A stretch of 64,000 nt of DNA from Karstenula rhodostoma CBS 690.94 (taxonomy: Eukaryota; Ascomycota; Dothideomycetes; Pleosporales; Didymosphaeriaceae). The number at the start of each line of letters is the position of its first letter. Position 1 is the first letter of the stretch. This document shows positions 54,682 through 64,000 of the stretch, in pieces. Under the pieces are notes generated by a model. The model ran no database searches, had not been told where the DNA came from, and saw only the letters and a list, made by a program, of their open reading frames with translations. The DNA is taken from positions 2,679,711 to 2,743,710 of the forward strand of contig MU001495.1 of the NCBI GenBank assembly GCA_010093485.1, read 5' to 3'. Made by a program: the position numbers and the translations under genes.

Positions 54682-56281
54682 CTACGGCCTCATCTCAGCA
54701 ACGAGATACGGTCCAATGACCACACACGCCTTCCAGATGATCAGAATGCTCTCGATCAGCAAAACGTAGGGTATCCGCCACACGGGCCCCGTGGCGGCCT
54801 TGCAGTAGATGGCGTAGAAAGCGACGGCGAAAAAGTGATAGACCAGCACCGCGGGCTTCCGTATCAGGCCCGATAGCAGCCCGCACGGCTCGCTAATGCA
54901 CTTGCCGCCGCGCTGGAAATAGCGGAAACAGCCGTTCTGCAGGGCATGCAGCGCGGGCTCGTCGGCGGCGAAGAGCGAATACAAGGCCATGGCCAGGATG
55001 TTGATCACCGACGACGAGTCCTTGCGCGCCCAGTGGAACTGCCGTGCGGCCGCCAGCACCGCGGGGGTGTCCTCCAGGCTGGGGACCGCGGAGGGGGACA
55101 GCAGGCGCGAGAGGTGCAGCACGTCGTTGAAGGCGACCGTCATGCCTCCGCCGGTGAGCGGGTGGCGCATGTTCATGGCGTCGCCGAGGATGAGCATGCC
55201 GGGGGTACTCTGGGTTGCGGGCGGGAGGAAGGAATTGGGCATGGAGCGCAGCTTGCCGGTATCCAGGGCGCGGCGGAAGGACGGCTGCACCGAGGGCGGG
55301 AGGGCGGGGAGTGCGACGTTCAGCATGTGGTTCTTTATGCCGCCAGCTTGCACGCTCGCGGAGGGGCAGTTCTCCGGCACGTCGATGAGGATGCGGGTCT
55401 CGTGGGTGCCGATCTGGTAGATGAGGATGGGGGGCGCGTCGCTGAGGATGACGTGGCCGTGGTTGGGGCGCGGGAGGTCGGCGTCGATGAGCTCGAGGGC
55501 CCAGAACTTGGAGCGCACCTCGGGGGTGGTGGCGATGTAGCCCTTGCGGAACTTGCTGGCGTAGCCATCGGCGACGAGGGTGAGGGCGCCGAAGTAGTAG
55601 TCGGGCCGCCCCTGGGTCTGGGTCTCGACGCCCAGGATGCGGCCCGTGTACGAGTCCTTGACGACGTCGGTGACGGTGGTCTCGACGACGGTGACATTGG
55701 GGGCAGCGCGGGCGGCGTCGCGCAGCTTGGTGATGAAGCGGCCGTGGTGGAAGGCGCGGCCCTCGGGGCGGGCGGTCGAGTTGGGGACGAGGTCGGACGG
55801 GTAGGGGATGTGAACGGCTTCGCGGTGGAAGTCGACCTGGTAGCCGAGGCAGGGGATGGCGTCGATGGCGTCGAGGCAGTCTGGGCTATGGATCAGCATG
55901 TGCTTGTCATGGTATGATGTGGTGTTGTCGCGTACCTCGCAGCCCCAGCTCCTCCAGCGCCCGCACGCCGCCCGGCTGCAGCAGCTCGCCCACGATGCGG
56001 TCGGGCTCCTTGAGGCTCCGCTCCAGCAGAATCACGCTGCGGCCCTGGTTGCCAAACGCCACGGCCGCCGCGCAGCCCACCACGCCCGCGCCCACAATCA
56101 CAATGTCGGCCTCGTGGTGCTCCCGCCGCCGCACCTCGCCCCGGTCGCGCGTCGCAACGCCCATGGCCCGCCCGCGCAGTGTCGTCGTCGTCGTCGTCGA
56201 TGCTCTCCGCGCGCCTGTCGATGTGCCCGTCGCTGCCTCGGTCGTGGTCGCCGTCGTGGTCGTGGTCGTGGTCGTCGACAT
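54682..56281 (-). CDS. ERG1: Squalene epoxidase (squalene monooxygenase)
   Basis: There are two exons, 56281-55936 and 55880-54682, with a 55-nt intron that splits GLR-DCLDAID, giving 514 residues. The FAD fold starts with DIVIVGAGVVGCAAAVAFG and ILLER. The squalene-epoxidase signature follows as DRIVGELLQPGGV. The second FAD motif is ILGDAMNMRHPLTGGGM, and two hydrophobic C-terminal segments anchor it to the ER membrane. It oxidises squalene to 2,3-oxidosqualene in ergosterol synthesis and is the known target of allylamines such as terbinafine. The first 40 residues are a Thr-rich low-complexity tract encoded by an ACG/ACC microsatellite. Met40 (56,164) is an alternative start that leaves the whole enzyme. 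Confidence 0.96.
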
Positions 56282-56869
56282 GTCGTATCAATGAGCAGGC
56301 GCAATGGGGCTCGCAGCACGGAAGAGTAGGTCGGAGAACAAGTCCCGCGAGGCGCAAAAGTCACAATCGAGGGTCCCCGTAGCCGCTAGCCGTCCGTCAT
56401 GAACTCATGAACTCATCATCTATTCGGCAGGCAGCGGCGGCGATCTTAAGAGACAGTGTTGCCGCTCCCAATCGCGCAAATTCACCGCCTCACCGCCTCG
56501 CTCCTCGTTTCTGCCAGGGGCCCGCTAATCGCCCGCTATGGTGGTCCGATCGACACGTGAAAATCGTACCTCCCATTGCCAAACTCCACGCCTGCACCCC
56601 AGACGCCCTGATCCTCGGCCCATCGTCAGTCGCCGCCTCCTTCCACCAGCCGGTGAGCATTTGAAGAAAAAATATTCACATGCAAGACGAGCCCTAGGGA
56701 AAGGAATGAATTGGGTATTTTGTGACCGCATGCGCCGCCACCCTATGCCCACCAGGTGCCCCTCTAATAGAAATTACACCAAAGCCTGGCCCCCATAAAC
56801 TGTAAATCGACCTCCTCACCTCGCCATGCCCGCACCCACCTTGTCCGCAACCTGCTGCTTGTCGTCTGC
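56282..56869. other. ERG1 upstream region and 3' end of the membrane-protein gene
   Basis: In these 588 bp the 3' end of the minus-strand membrane-protein gene lies at 56,870. The sequence nearest ERG1 has the direct repeat GAACTCATGAACTCAT at 56,400. No obvious TATA box or sterol-response motif is seen. Confidence 0.45.
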
Positions 56870-58155
56870 TCAACATGACCCCGTCGCACTCTGCCCGCCA
56901 TTGATCGTCGAATGCCGGTAGTAGGCCTCGTACATGTCGCTGTATCGGTTGTCGCCACCCGCTGGTGGAAGCAGCGTTGAGCGCTTCTCCTTCTCCGCAG
57001 GCAGAGGCGCAATTGTCCATTTGTGCTTGCCATCCTTCTCGGGCATGCTGTGCCGCCCTTCGCTGTAGATGCTGCTCGAGTCGCTGTCGTCACGGTTGTG
57101 CGACGGCTGGTACGTCCTAGGTAGAAGTCGAACGGGAGAGCGGGGGGGAGCGTCTGGTTCAAATTAGCAACGTTCGAGAGCACCACGAGGGAGCCACGTA
57201 CCGCCATCGTTCAGCGTGATGCCGGGCATCGCCATCGAAGGGTGCGCTGAGGTGATAGGCGAAGCCATGAGCATAGAAGCCGTTTGCGACTTGTAGCGGT
57301 CGTACACAGACACGAATGACGCCCGGAAGCCGTCCGGTTGTGGCATCGGTAGTGGTGGCGGGTCGGGAGCGTAGTGCCCCATGGTAGATGTTGGCGACAG
57401 CTGCGAGCGTGGCGATAGGGCTCCGTCACTGTCGTCGTTGTCCGAGCCGCCAAACGTTGGGAACGATGGGCCTCGAGAGGCAGACGGCGAAAGAGGCACA
57501 TCCAGGTTCATGTCGGCGGTAGCGCTGAATCGATGGCGACCCGTCAGCTCAGCAGTTGACGGCGCGAGTCGGATGGCTGGAGGGGACTTTCTTCGAGGCG
57601 GGTCCTCCGACTGTGGCCATGGCAGACTATCTGAATCGCCGGAGTTGCTGTTGTTACGCTTTTTGGTGTGAGCAAGCGGGAGAGTAGTGACGCTGTTGTT
57701 CATCGGGTCCTTGAGATTGCCAACACTACCGCCAACGAGGGTGCTCCTGCTCATGAACGGGCTTCCTGCAACCGATCCTGCCCTTGAAGTTGGGGCGGAT
57801 TGTGCGACGCCGGCGTAGAAACCTGCTTCCAAAGCACGTACTCTAAAGTAGTCGCCCTCATCTTTTTCTCGTCCCGTCAGCTCCATCCTTTCCTCCTTGA
57901 CTTGTACATGTTCGTTCTGCTTCGTTGTGAGCTTCTTGAGCCTGGGCCTTTGTTAGTGCATTACGAGACATGTTCCTAGGCTATACTAACTTCCTACGAC
58001 CAAAAAATACCTTGACCAGTCCAGCTAAGATGGCCAAAAGCAACAAAGCGACGAATACAACACTACAAGATTTAGCAAAGCGTCCACGGCGTCAAACACG
58101 TGCTAACATACGTGTATTTGTAGGCAAGATCAAGGTTCCCGAACCAGTTGCCCAT
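56870..58155 (-). CDS. Small single-pass membrane protein with long Ser/Pro-rich tail
   Basis: There are four exons, 58155-58112, 58062-57991, 57941-57202 and 57153-56870, with introns of 48-49 nt with CTAAC/CTAAT branch points, giving 379 residues. A short N-terminus (MGNWFGNLDLAYKYT) precedes one membrane helix (VVFVALLLLAILAGLVKVFF). A basic RRKLKKLTTKQ segment follows, then a helix with MELTGREKDEGDYFRVRALE and AGFYAGVAQSAPTSRAGSV, and then about 240 disordered residues rich in Ser, Pro and Asp. Positive charges after the helix place the tail in the cytosol. It resembles uncharacterised proteins I associate with Pezizomycotina, but I cannot name a family. Function is unknown. Confidence 0.8.
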
Positions 58156-60391
58156 GTCGAATATTAAGTTGAATTATGGTGAGTTCGTGAAACAAAAGAA
58201 TGACATATGATCCTAGACCCTTTGCCGGTGGGTATTACGTCTGCTACGAGCGAATGACGAGGATATTAAAGAACACCAGAAGGTAAGTCCAAGCCTGACG
58301 CACTACTGGGTTCGGTAGCAGTGGCCCGGGAAGAGCTCCAAAACCGTTCAAGTGCGAATGGACGTTGTTACAGGTTGCCAAAAACGTTGTGAACGTGGGA
58401 CAACGCGGGATAGGTCGTTTCAGCTACACGCAAAACACTATCTCAGTGTGGTGGCAACAAGACAATTCCGTGACTGTATAACGAAGTAAGCAGGAATGAG
58501 AGGACGTGTGCTAGGGCACACTGTTGAATGAAGGCTTGACAGTCGCGGAAATCCAGGAAGAGAACACAGTCTCGAGGGACGGGGTTCCACTCAGTAAAGA
58601 ATCATACTACTATGTCGGCCCCTCGGTATAGCGCTCACTGCTATAGCACCATGTGGGCATTCGCACGTTTGGACCTTGATCTTTTTGAGTTTCCTGCGAA
58701 ACGAGTCCTAGACTCCTTAGTGCCACCCAAGCTGAACGTTTGCGGCCAATAATTGGGCCTCGGGCCTGTGCAGTTCCTATTCTGCACACCCGTCTTGCCG
58801 GGTGCTAGCCGTACGTGTTTGACATTCTAGTGGTTGGAACCTTGTCCAGGCGCAATGTGAGGTACAATCTTCGCCAACGTCGCCGGTGCTAATCGATGCT
58901 TCAGTTGGCTTAAAGATGGTGTCCATGGTGGCGTCGGTGATGTACACACTTGATTTGCGCAGAAACACCTGTGTGTGTGTGTGTGGATTGCCGTTGGCCC
59001 ATTCACGTACCGGGCCGTGATCTGAGGAGCCCAAACGGTTATGGCCTGCAGCGGCAGGCGGGCCACCCCTGTCGTCATGCAATGCGCAACGAACAGCACA
59101 AGCGAGCGCGTTAGCTACGCCACCCTCTCCACACGATCAAGCTTGGCAGGGGACGATACGACAAAGTGAGAAAATCCGCAAGGAGAAGAGCGTGGATTCG
59201 TTCCAGGAAGCATCAGTCTCGCGTATTGGTGATCTCTTTCCGGCCGCTCGTGACTCGCTGCATGAAGGTCGCTTGCTTGGTGGACCGATTTATCGAATCA
59301 TCTATGCGAAAGTGATATCAGGCGTCACCGTGCAGTATAACATACACCCGCAAGAAGCAGTTGACAGACCGAAAGCAGTCGATGGGTGCAGCGTGCTGTC
59401 GGGTGTAAGGGCTGGCTACAAGCGTACCCTGCTGTTTAGTCTCTAAATCGTGAATCGCTAGTCATGTGATGAAACATGAGGCGAAGTCAGCCATGAGCCT
59501 TGTTCCGGTACTTGGCGATACAACCGGTTGTGAATATAGAGCCCAACCAATCGGGGTTGCAGCGCAGCCGTATTGACGAGAACCCGTCTGAACAGAGTTC
59601 TCGTTGCGGTGAGCCTTCGACGTTCGAAAGACGATGCTCTGTCGCGGGTAATCGCATTGCCGTGCCGTGACTGGGTATTTGCTATGCCTCAGGTTGTCCG
59701 AGGTAAGAGCCGTGCCGTCACCGTTAGCAGCCTAACGGCGTGCACATCGGCGCAGAGAAAATGCGGCGCCACCGACGCCACGACTCGATAATAATCTCCT
59801 CGAAGCGTTCGTCTCCACCGTGACATAGATGCAGGGCTCCTGCAGTGTGGCGAGTCGTCGCTAACCCACAGCGGCTGAGAGCCGAACGGGACTATCGATT
59901 TCAATATAGCGAGCTTCTAAGTGCCGAATCGAGGTGGATGCCAACACATGCCGACTCCTGTGGTGGTTTCAACCTTCGCAAAAGTAAACACGGCGAAAAG
60001 CCTCGCAGAGAGCAACTCTCACCCGTCGGGTGGAGCTGATCAACGACAAAAATGGCAGCCGTCTAGTCTTGGGAGGCTTCCACGTAGTTGTAACGGCTCG
60101 GTGAGGGGTTGTCTTTGACGAGTCTTTCCGCGCAAATGTCGCGCTCAACGCCACAGTACGCGACGATGACGATGCATCTTCAACAGTCGATGAAACTGAC
60201 CAGGATTCGCATTGTTGATGGCAGCTTGATGTTCGCAGGCGGGCAAGTAGTTGTGATGAGGGGTCGAGGAGAGGTTGCCCACATCTCTAGCTTGCGGTCG
60301 CCGGTCTTGGCGGCGTCATGCCCCGCCACAATTGGGGAGCGTCTTCCACTGATAGCCCACATACCACATCTTAAATTAGCAAGACGTAGCG
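58156..60391. other. Gene-free region of 2.2 kb
   Basis: The stretch runs between the divergent membrane-protein and Nudix genes. Frames are all short (under 110 codons) and have no recognisable domain. A GT microsatellite lies at 58,971-58,985 and a small hairpin (TATAGC, 7-nt loop, GCTATA) near 58,631-58,649. Composition is about even, with no RIP signature. I saw no tRNA with a proper T-loop block. It could hold a non-coding transcript, but nothing shows it. Confidence 0.5.
58971..58985. repeat. GT microsatellite
   Basis: GT is repeated about seven times without interruption inside the gene-free region. Confidence 0.9.
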
Positions 60392-61191
60392 ATGGCGGCC
60401 ACAAATCAGTCGAAAGTGGTCAAGGTTGAGCCATTGGTGTGTGGTGCAGCGTCCAGACACCGAGCATTTCTAAAGTTATCCAGGATCAACAAAATGCCAA
60501 ATGGGCAACTCTCGTCAAGTGAGCATCGCATCTCGGACATCGGATCAGGTGATCAGTCCTGATCTTGAACCCTTTTTAGGATCACCTACACAGATCCAGA
60601 GGGGGTCGAGCGAACATGGGAATCGGGAGAGCGTCTTACCCGCCCTAAAGGCTCAGACATCGACGGCGTGGGCATCTTGGCGGTACTGCAAGATCCAACT
60701 AAACCAGACGATTCCCCGCGGGTCCTCCTGCAGAAGCAATGGCGTCCTCCCGTCGATGCGACCGTTATCGAAGTGCCAGCTGGACTCATTGATCCGAATG
60801 AGACCGCCGAGGCGTGCGCAGTGCGAGAGCTCAAGGAGGAGACTGGCTACGTTGGTAAGGTAATGGAGGGAGACTTTGGCGTCAGCCCTATCATGTTCAA
60901 TGGTGGGTATACCTTTAGATAAAGTGGTGATTGGATATTAATAGGACGGCAGACCCTGGATTCTGCAACACGAATTTGCGCATGATTCATGTCACCGTCG
61001 ATCTCTCGCTTCCAGAAAACCAGAACCCTCAGCCGACGCTGGAAGACAACGAGTTTATTGAGACCTTCTCTGTCGCGCTGAGAGACTTGTGGGACGAGTG
61101 CAAGAAGTTCGAGAAGGAAGGGTATGCAATCGATGCACGGGTGGGCACCCTCGCTGAGGGTGTAGAGTGCGCTAAGCGATGGAGACTGTGA
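60392..61191 (+). CDS. YSA1: Nudix hydrolase, ADP-ribose/ADP-sugar diphosphatase (Ysa1/NUDT5 type)
   Basis: There are four exons, 60392-60436, 60484-60518, 60580-60902 and 60953-61191, with introns of 47, 61 and 50 nt, giving 213 residues. Exon 1 gives MAATNQSKVVKVEPL and exon 2 DQQNAKWATLV. The third supplies ITYTDPEGVERTWES, the substrate loop KQWRPPV and a complete Nudix box, G-x5-E-x7-REL-x-EE-x-G (GLIDPNETAEACAVREL then KEETGYV), whose Glu residues bind Mg. The last intron joins MFN to DPGFCNTNLRM. Family members hydrolyse ADP-ribose to AMP and ribose 5-phosphate in the cytosol. The two tiny first exons were placed by frame and splice signals. The gene converges with AlaX across 194 bp. 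Confidence 0.92.
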
Positions 61192-61385
61192 AGATTTCCA
61201 TAGTGCATGCGCAAGGTTAGTTGATCAATAAGATACTAAGCTGCCCTAACACGGATAGAGTTGAGTTCAGTCCATAAATTTATCAAGAACCCGGCAAAGT
61301 GGAATCGGAATACTTCCAACCTCTGCAATCTATGTCTAGGCCCGTGGTATGAGGTTGCTTGATTGTGAGTTGATGAGGTATGCGG

Positions 61386-62702
61386 TCATAGCTCATCCAC
61401 TGCATTCTTCAATTCCTCCACTTCACCCCTCCCCCACTCTATAACTTTGACTTGCCATTTCCTTCCCTTACCACCGCCCTTCGCTGCCTTGACTATTTCC
61501 TTAACTTTGGCCGACAAGGTTGAGACTAAATCTTCCCTTCCTTGTATCACGATTGTACCAGTCGATTTGACGTCGCCAGTGCACAGCAAGATGACACCAT
61601 CTTGCTTAAGTGTGTCATCCATTTCGATGAGAACACGGCTGACAAAATCCACGCCATCATCAGGTCGGTGTAGAAAAGCGCCGACAGAACTCTGGAGCGA
61701 TTCCTTGATCTGTTGAGCCTGATACTTTGCAAGCTCTGCAATCATCCTCTTCTCTTTTCTTCTACCTTCTGAGACTTGGTTGTTGAGGTTTTTGATCTTG
61801 TCTGCGATATCTTCAGGGGCTGCGCTGGTTGAAAGCGAGATACCAATATCACGGAGGCTGTTAATCGAAGTTATAGCCATTTTCACAGCACGGTCGCCGG
61901 CAGTGAAGAACAATCGACAGTTTGTTCCTCTTATCGATTGAGTGTGATGCAGGAGAATCAGGCCGATGTGCGATGTCTGCTTGAGATGGGTTCCGCAGCA
62001 AGCATTGTAGTCTAGGTCCCCGATCTTGATGAATCGTATCACCCCCTCCTCCCCATCGTAGTCTTTGGGAAGACTTGAAGATTGTTTCCCTTTTGGTATT
62101 TCGACCGTGACAGGGAGATTCTCGCGCACTGTAGCGTTGCATCTTAGCTGGATGATGCTGATCTCTGCGTCTGTCGGTTTGCGTGGGAGTTCAACATAAT
62201 TCATTTCCCCTGGTTGTCCCATGCTCCAGCCAAGCGTGGGTAGTTCTATGCTATCCATGATAGCAGAGAGTAGATGCTGCCCGGTATGCTGCTGCATTAG
62301 ATCCCATCTTCGTGAGTAATCCACTGTCTGTCTCACTCTCATGCCGACTTCTAACGGCGTTGGTGAGAAATGAATACACCTTAAGCCGTGTCTTTGAATG
62401 TTTTCAATGGGTATTTCGCTCGCTTCTGTGGCTCGGAGAGGTGTGATAAGGCCATGGTCAGTGTGTTGTCCGCCACCCTCAGGAAAGAGTACAGAATCAG
62501 CAAATTCGATCAACCATGTCTGCGGTGTATCGGCTGTGACGTTCGAACGATCGGTGGACTTCTCGATTTTGGATTTCCGATCATCTTTTGGTGGGATAAA
62601 CTCCTCGCATGAGATCACCTCCGTTTCCAGCGTCTCCAGGTAAGAGTCTTTTTGGCACGACAATGCACCGACGATACTTCGTTGAACCACGTTGGCTGTC
62701 AT
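61386..62702 (-). CDS. Alanyl-tRNA editing protein (AlaX-type, trans-editing)
   Basis: The gene is a single exon of 438 residues from the ATG at 62,702; the frame extends 14 codons farther without an ATG. An N-terminal alanyl-tRNA-synthetase-like barrel has the conserved VLFPEGGGQHTDHG. The editing domain has both zinc motifs, HTGQHLLSA (HxxxH) and CCGTHL (CxxxH). The C-terminal part is a helical region (NNQVSEGRRKEKRMIAELAKYQAQQ) followed by a small alpha/beta domain with Gly/Lys-rich GGGKGRKWQVKVIEWG. Such proteins hydrolyse Ser or Gly wrongly attached to tRNA-Ala. No synthetase catalytic core is present, so it acts as a free editor, as the yeast homologue does. Confidence 0.93.
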   Translation of the reverse strand: MTANVVQRSIVGALSCQKDSYLETLETEVISCEEFIPPKDDRKSKIEKSTDRSNVTADTPQTWLIEFADSVLFPEGGGQHTDHGLITPLRATEASEIPIENIQRHGLRCIHFSPTPLEVGMRVRQTVDYSRRWDLMQQHTGQHLLSAIMDSIELPTLGWSMGQPGEMNYVELPRKPTDAEISIIQLRCNATVRENLPVTVEIPKGKQSSSLPKDYDGEEGVIRFIKIGDLDYNACCGTHLKQTSHIGLILLHHTQSIRGTNCRLFFTAGDRAVKMAITSINSLRDIGISLSTSAAPEDIADKIKNLNNQVSEGRRKEKRMIAELAKYQAQQIKESLQSSVGAFLHRPDDGVDFVSRVLIEMDDTLKQDGVILLCTGDVKSTGTIVIQGREDLVSTLSAKVKEIVKAAKGGGKGRKWQVKVIEWGRGEVEELKNAVDEL

Positions 62703-64000
62703 TCTTAACGAAAGACAAGATTGCAGAAAGCAACTGTATATCAAAGATTATCGAAGATGTTGTGGGATAGGATATTCATTGTACGTTAGTAGCGGAAGGG
62801 GCAACGTGGGCTATCTCTTAGCGTGGTGGAGATAACCCGGAGATAGTGGGGTTCGGCGTTACTGATCCCACAGCCTTTGCAGCACGTAGCAGCATAATTC
62901 ACCCACAGCAGAAAAACCATCATTGCGTAAATAAGTGTATGATTATGTTTTGGATGAAAATATGTTGTCAGTATAGACTGCGTAACGTGGCTTTGGCGTG
63001 GCGTCTTCGCACATGTCGCGTTTACGCGAAATACGGATCCAACTTCAAACACGTATCGACCTTTTGCCGTACAAACAAATAAAAGAGTTATGGTTAAGAG
63101 AAGAAGGGAGTGAAAAGAAGAGAAGAGAACCTAGTGGAGGCAGAAACCATGATCCAATCATCTGCGGCATGTCGGACGGGCTAAACATGAAAGAGTGGTT
63201 CTGCGTCTTCCCCCAGCTCCAGCTCCGAGTGATCATCAGTCACGACCTTACACTGGCAAGCAACGAAACCCAAGCAAGCACCTCAAATCAAAACTTGAAT
63301 AAAACAACCAGTGCTTGGCGTGATGGGCTAGGCATGTTATGAATGATACTTTGAATGTCTGGTTGGCTCATGGCTGATGCGAAATGCACTCCAAGAAGAC
63401 GCGAAGTAACAACTAGAATGAACAAGCCACTGTGGGCTAAAGAGAAAGACGGAGCACCGAGCACTTGAGAAGAGACTGAAACACGGCGCCGGAACATAGC
63501 GATAATTCCGTTGTCTATAGGGACGCACCGTACCACGCGCGATCGATACTCCGAGGGATGCAGAACGGACACGCAACAGATGCAGAAGAAATTCACCTAC
63601 AAGACCACTAGAAAGTCTGATCCGCCGGGACGTGCGCGAGCTTAGCGATATGGATAACCTACTGAATAATTCCAAAGTATTGCGCATATCGCCATGAACA
63701 TGCGGCATGTTGGGGGAACCAATAACTACTTGAGGTGAGTTGAATAGTAACGCTAATCACATGGTCGTCGATACTCGTACGCCTAGCTTACCCCATGCTT
63801 AGTGATATACATTTTAGATCGTCTAACATGATGTACACCGTTGATCTGCACCCGAACGGTCGTTTACTCCCGTGTGGGGCGATCGACAAAAGAGCAGACC
63901 ACCGAAGCGCCAACGTGCAAGTCACACTACGCAGTAATCTGTTCCATGTCCCTATTGCTTCACGCACGTGGGAGGGATGTTATAAAATGAAACTCTACGT
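62703..64000. other. AlaX upstream region and gene-free window end
   Basis: Of the 1.3 kb, the first 100 bp should hold the AlaX promoter. Frames of 100-124 codons on the minus strand (63,288-63,708) overlap in two registers and show no domain or codon pattern, so I do not call them. A gene may start beyond the window edge. Confidence 0.45.

Noticed and set aside
54946..55917. 323-codon plus-strand frame antisense to ERG1
   Set aside because: It is a Gly/Asp/Val-rich shadow of GC-rich codons in the real squalene epoxidase.
58631..58649. tRNA or terminator hairpin
   Set aside because: It is only a 6-bp stem with no T-run, no A/B box and no cloverleaf around it.
63288..63708. Minus-strand genes near the window end
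   Set aside because: Two overlapping registers look equally plausible, with no domains and no splice logic.

Overview
The window is nuclear DNA of a filamentous ascomycete (Pezizomycotina, most likely a dothideomycete-type genome). The reasons are short introns of about 44-65 nt with GTRNGT donors and CTAAC/CTGAC-like branch points, fungal forms of CTK3, midasin, squalene epoxidase and CLC genes, and a 13-kb block with an extreme repeat-induced point mutation (RIP) signature. The exact genus cannot be read from the sequence.

Layout. (1) 1-13,020 is an AT-rich, RIP-saturated block. It holds the relics of at least two LTR retrotransposons in minus orientation (Copia-like at the left, Gypsy-like at the right) and a 46-bp tandem repeat. 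It stops abruptly about 150 bp before the first gene. (2) 13,168-32,769 is gene-dense housekeeping DNA: CTK3, a mitochondrial L7/L12 ribosomal protein, the intronless 4,877-residue midasin MDN1, and a DHA2-type MFS transporter. (3) 33,162-46,627 holds an orphan coiled-coil protein, a class 3 lipase, a zinc alcohol dehydrogenase, a 416-bp MITE-like element with terminal inverted repeats and an AT-rich core, a five-exon CLC chloride channel, a broken cytochrome P450, and glyoxalase I. (4) 47,144-54,560 has an orphan minus-strand gene and then more than 4 kb of diverged tandem units of about 300 bp. Each unit carries the same ordered motifs, including a TATA-like box at a nearly fixed distance from a conserved block. 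(5) 54,682-62,702 holds squalene epoxidase ERG1, a single-pass membrane protein, a Nudix hydrolase of the Ysa1/NUDT5 type and an AlaX-type alanyl-tRNA editing protein. The last 1.3 kb shows no gene.

The genes are mostly unrelated housekeeping or metabolic genes. Two groups share a theme: MDN1 and MRPL12 (ribosome production, divergently arranged on a 315-bp intergenic region) and the quality-control enzymes GLO1, Nudix and AlaX. There is no biosynthetic gene cluster. The most unusual item is the 50.3-54.5 kb array. It does not look like coding DNA, a known transposon or a simple satellite. On the minus strand it reads like a promoter (upstream motif, TATAAATA, 23-28 nt, initiation-like block) repeated at least 11 times. 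Splice models were built by eye from splice signals and frame, and have not been tested against transcripts.
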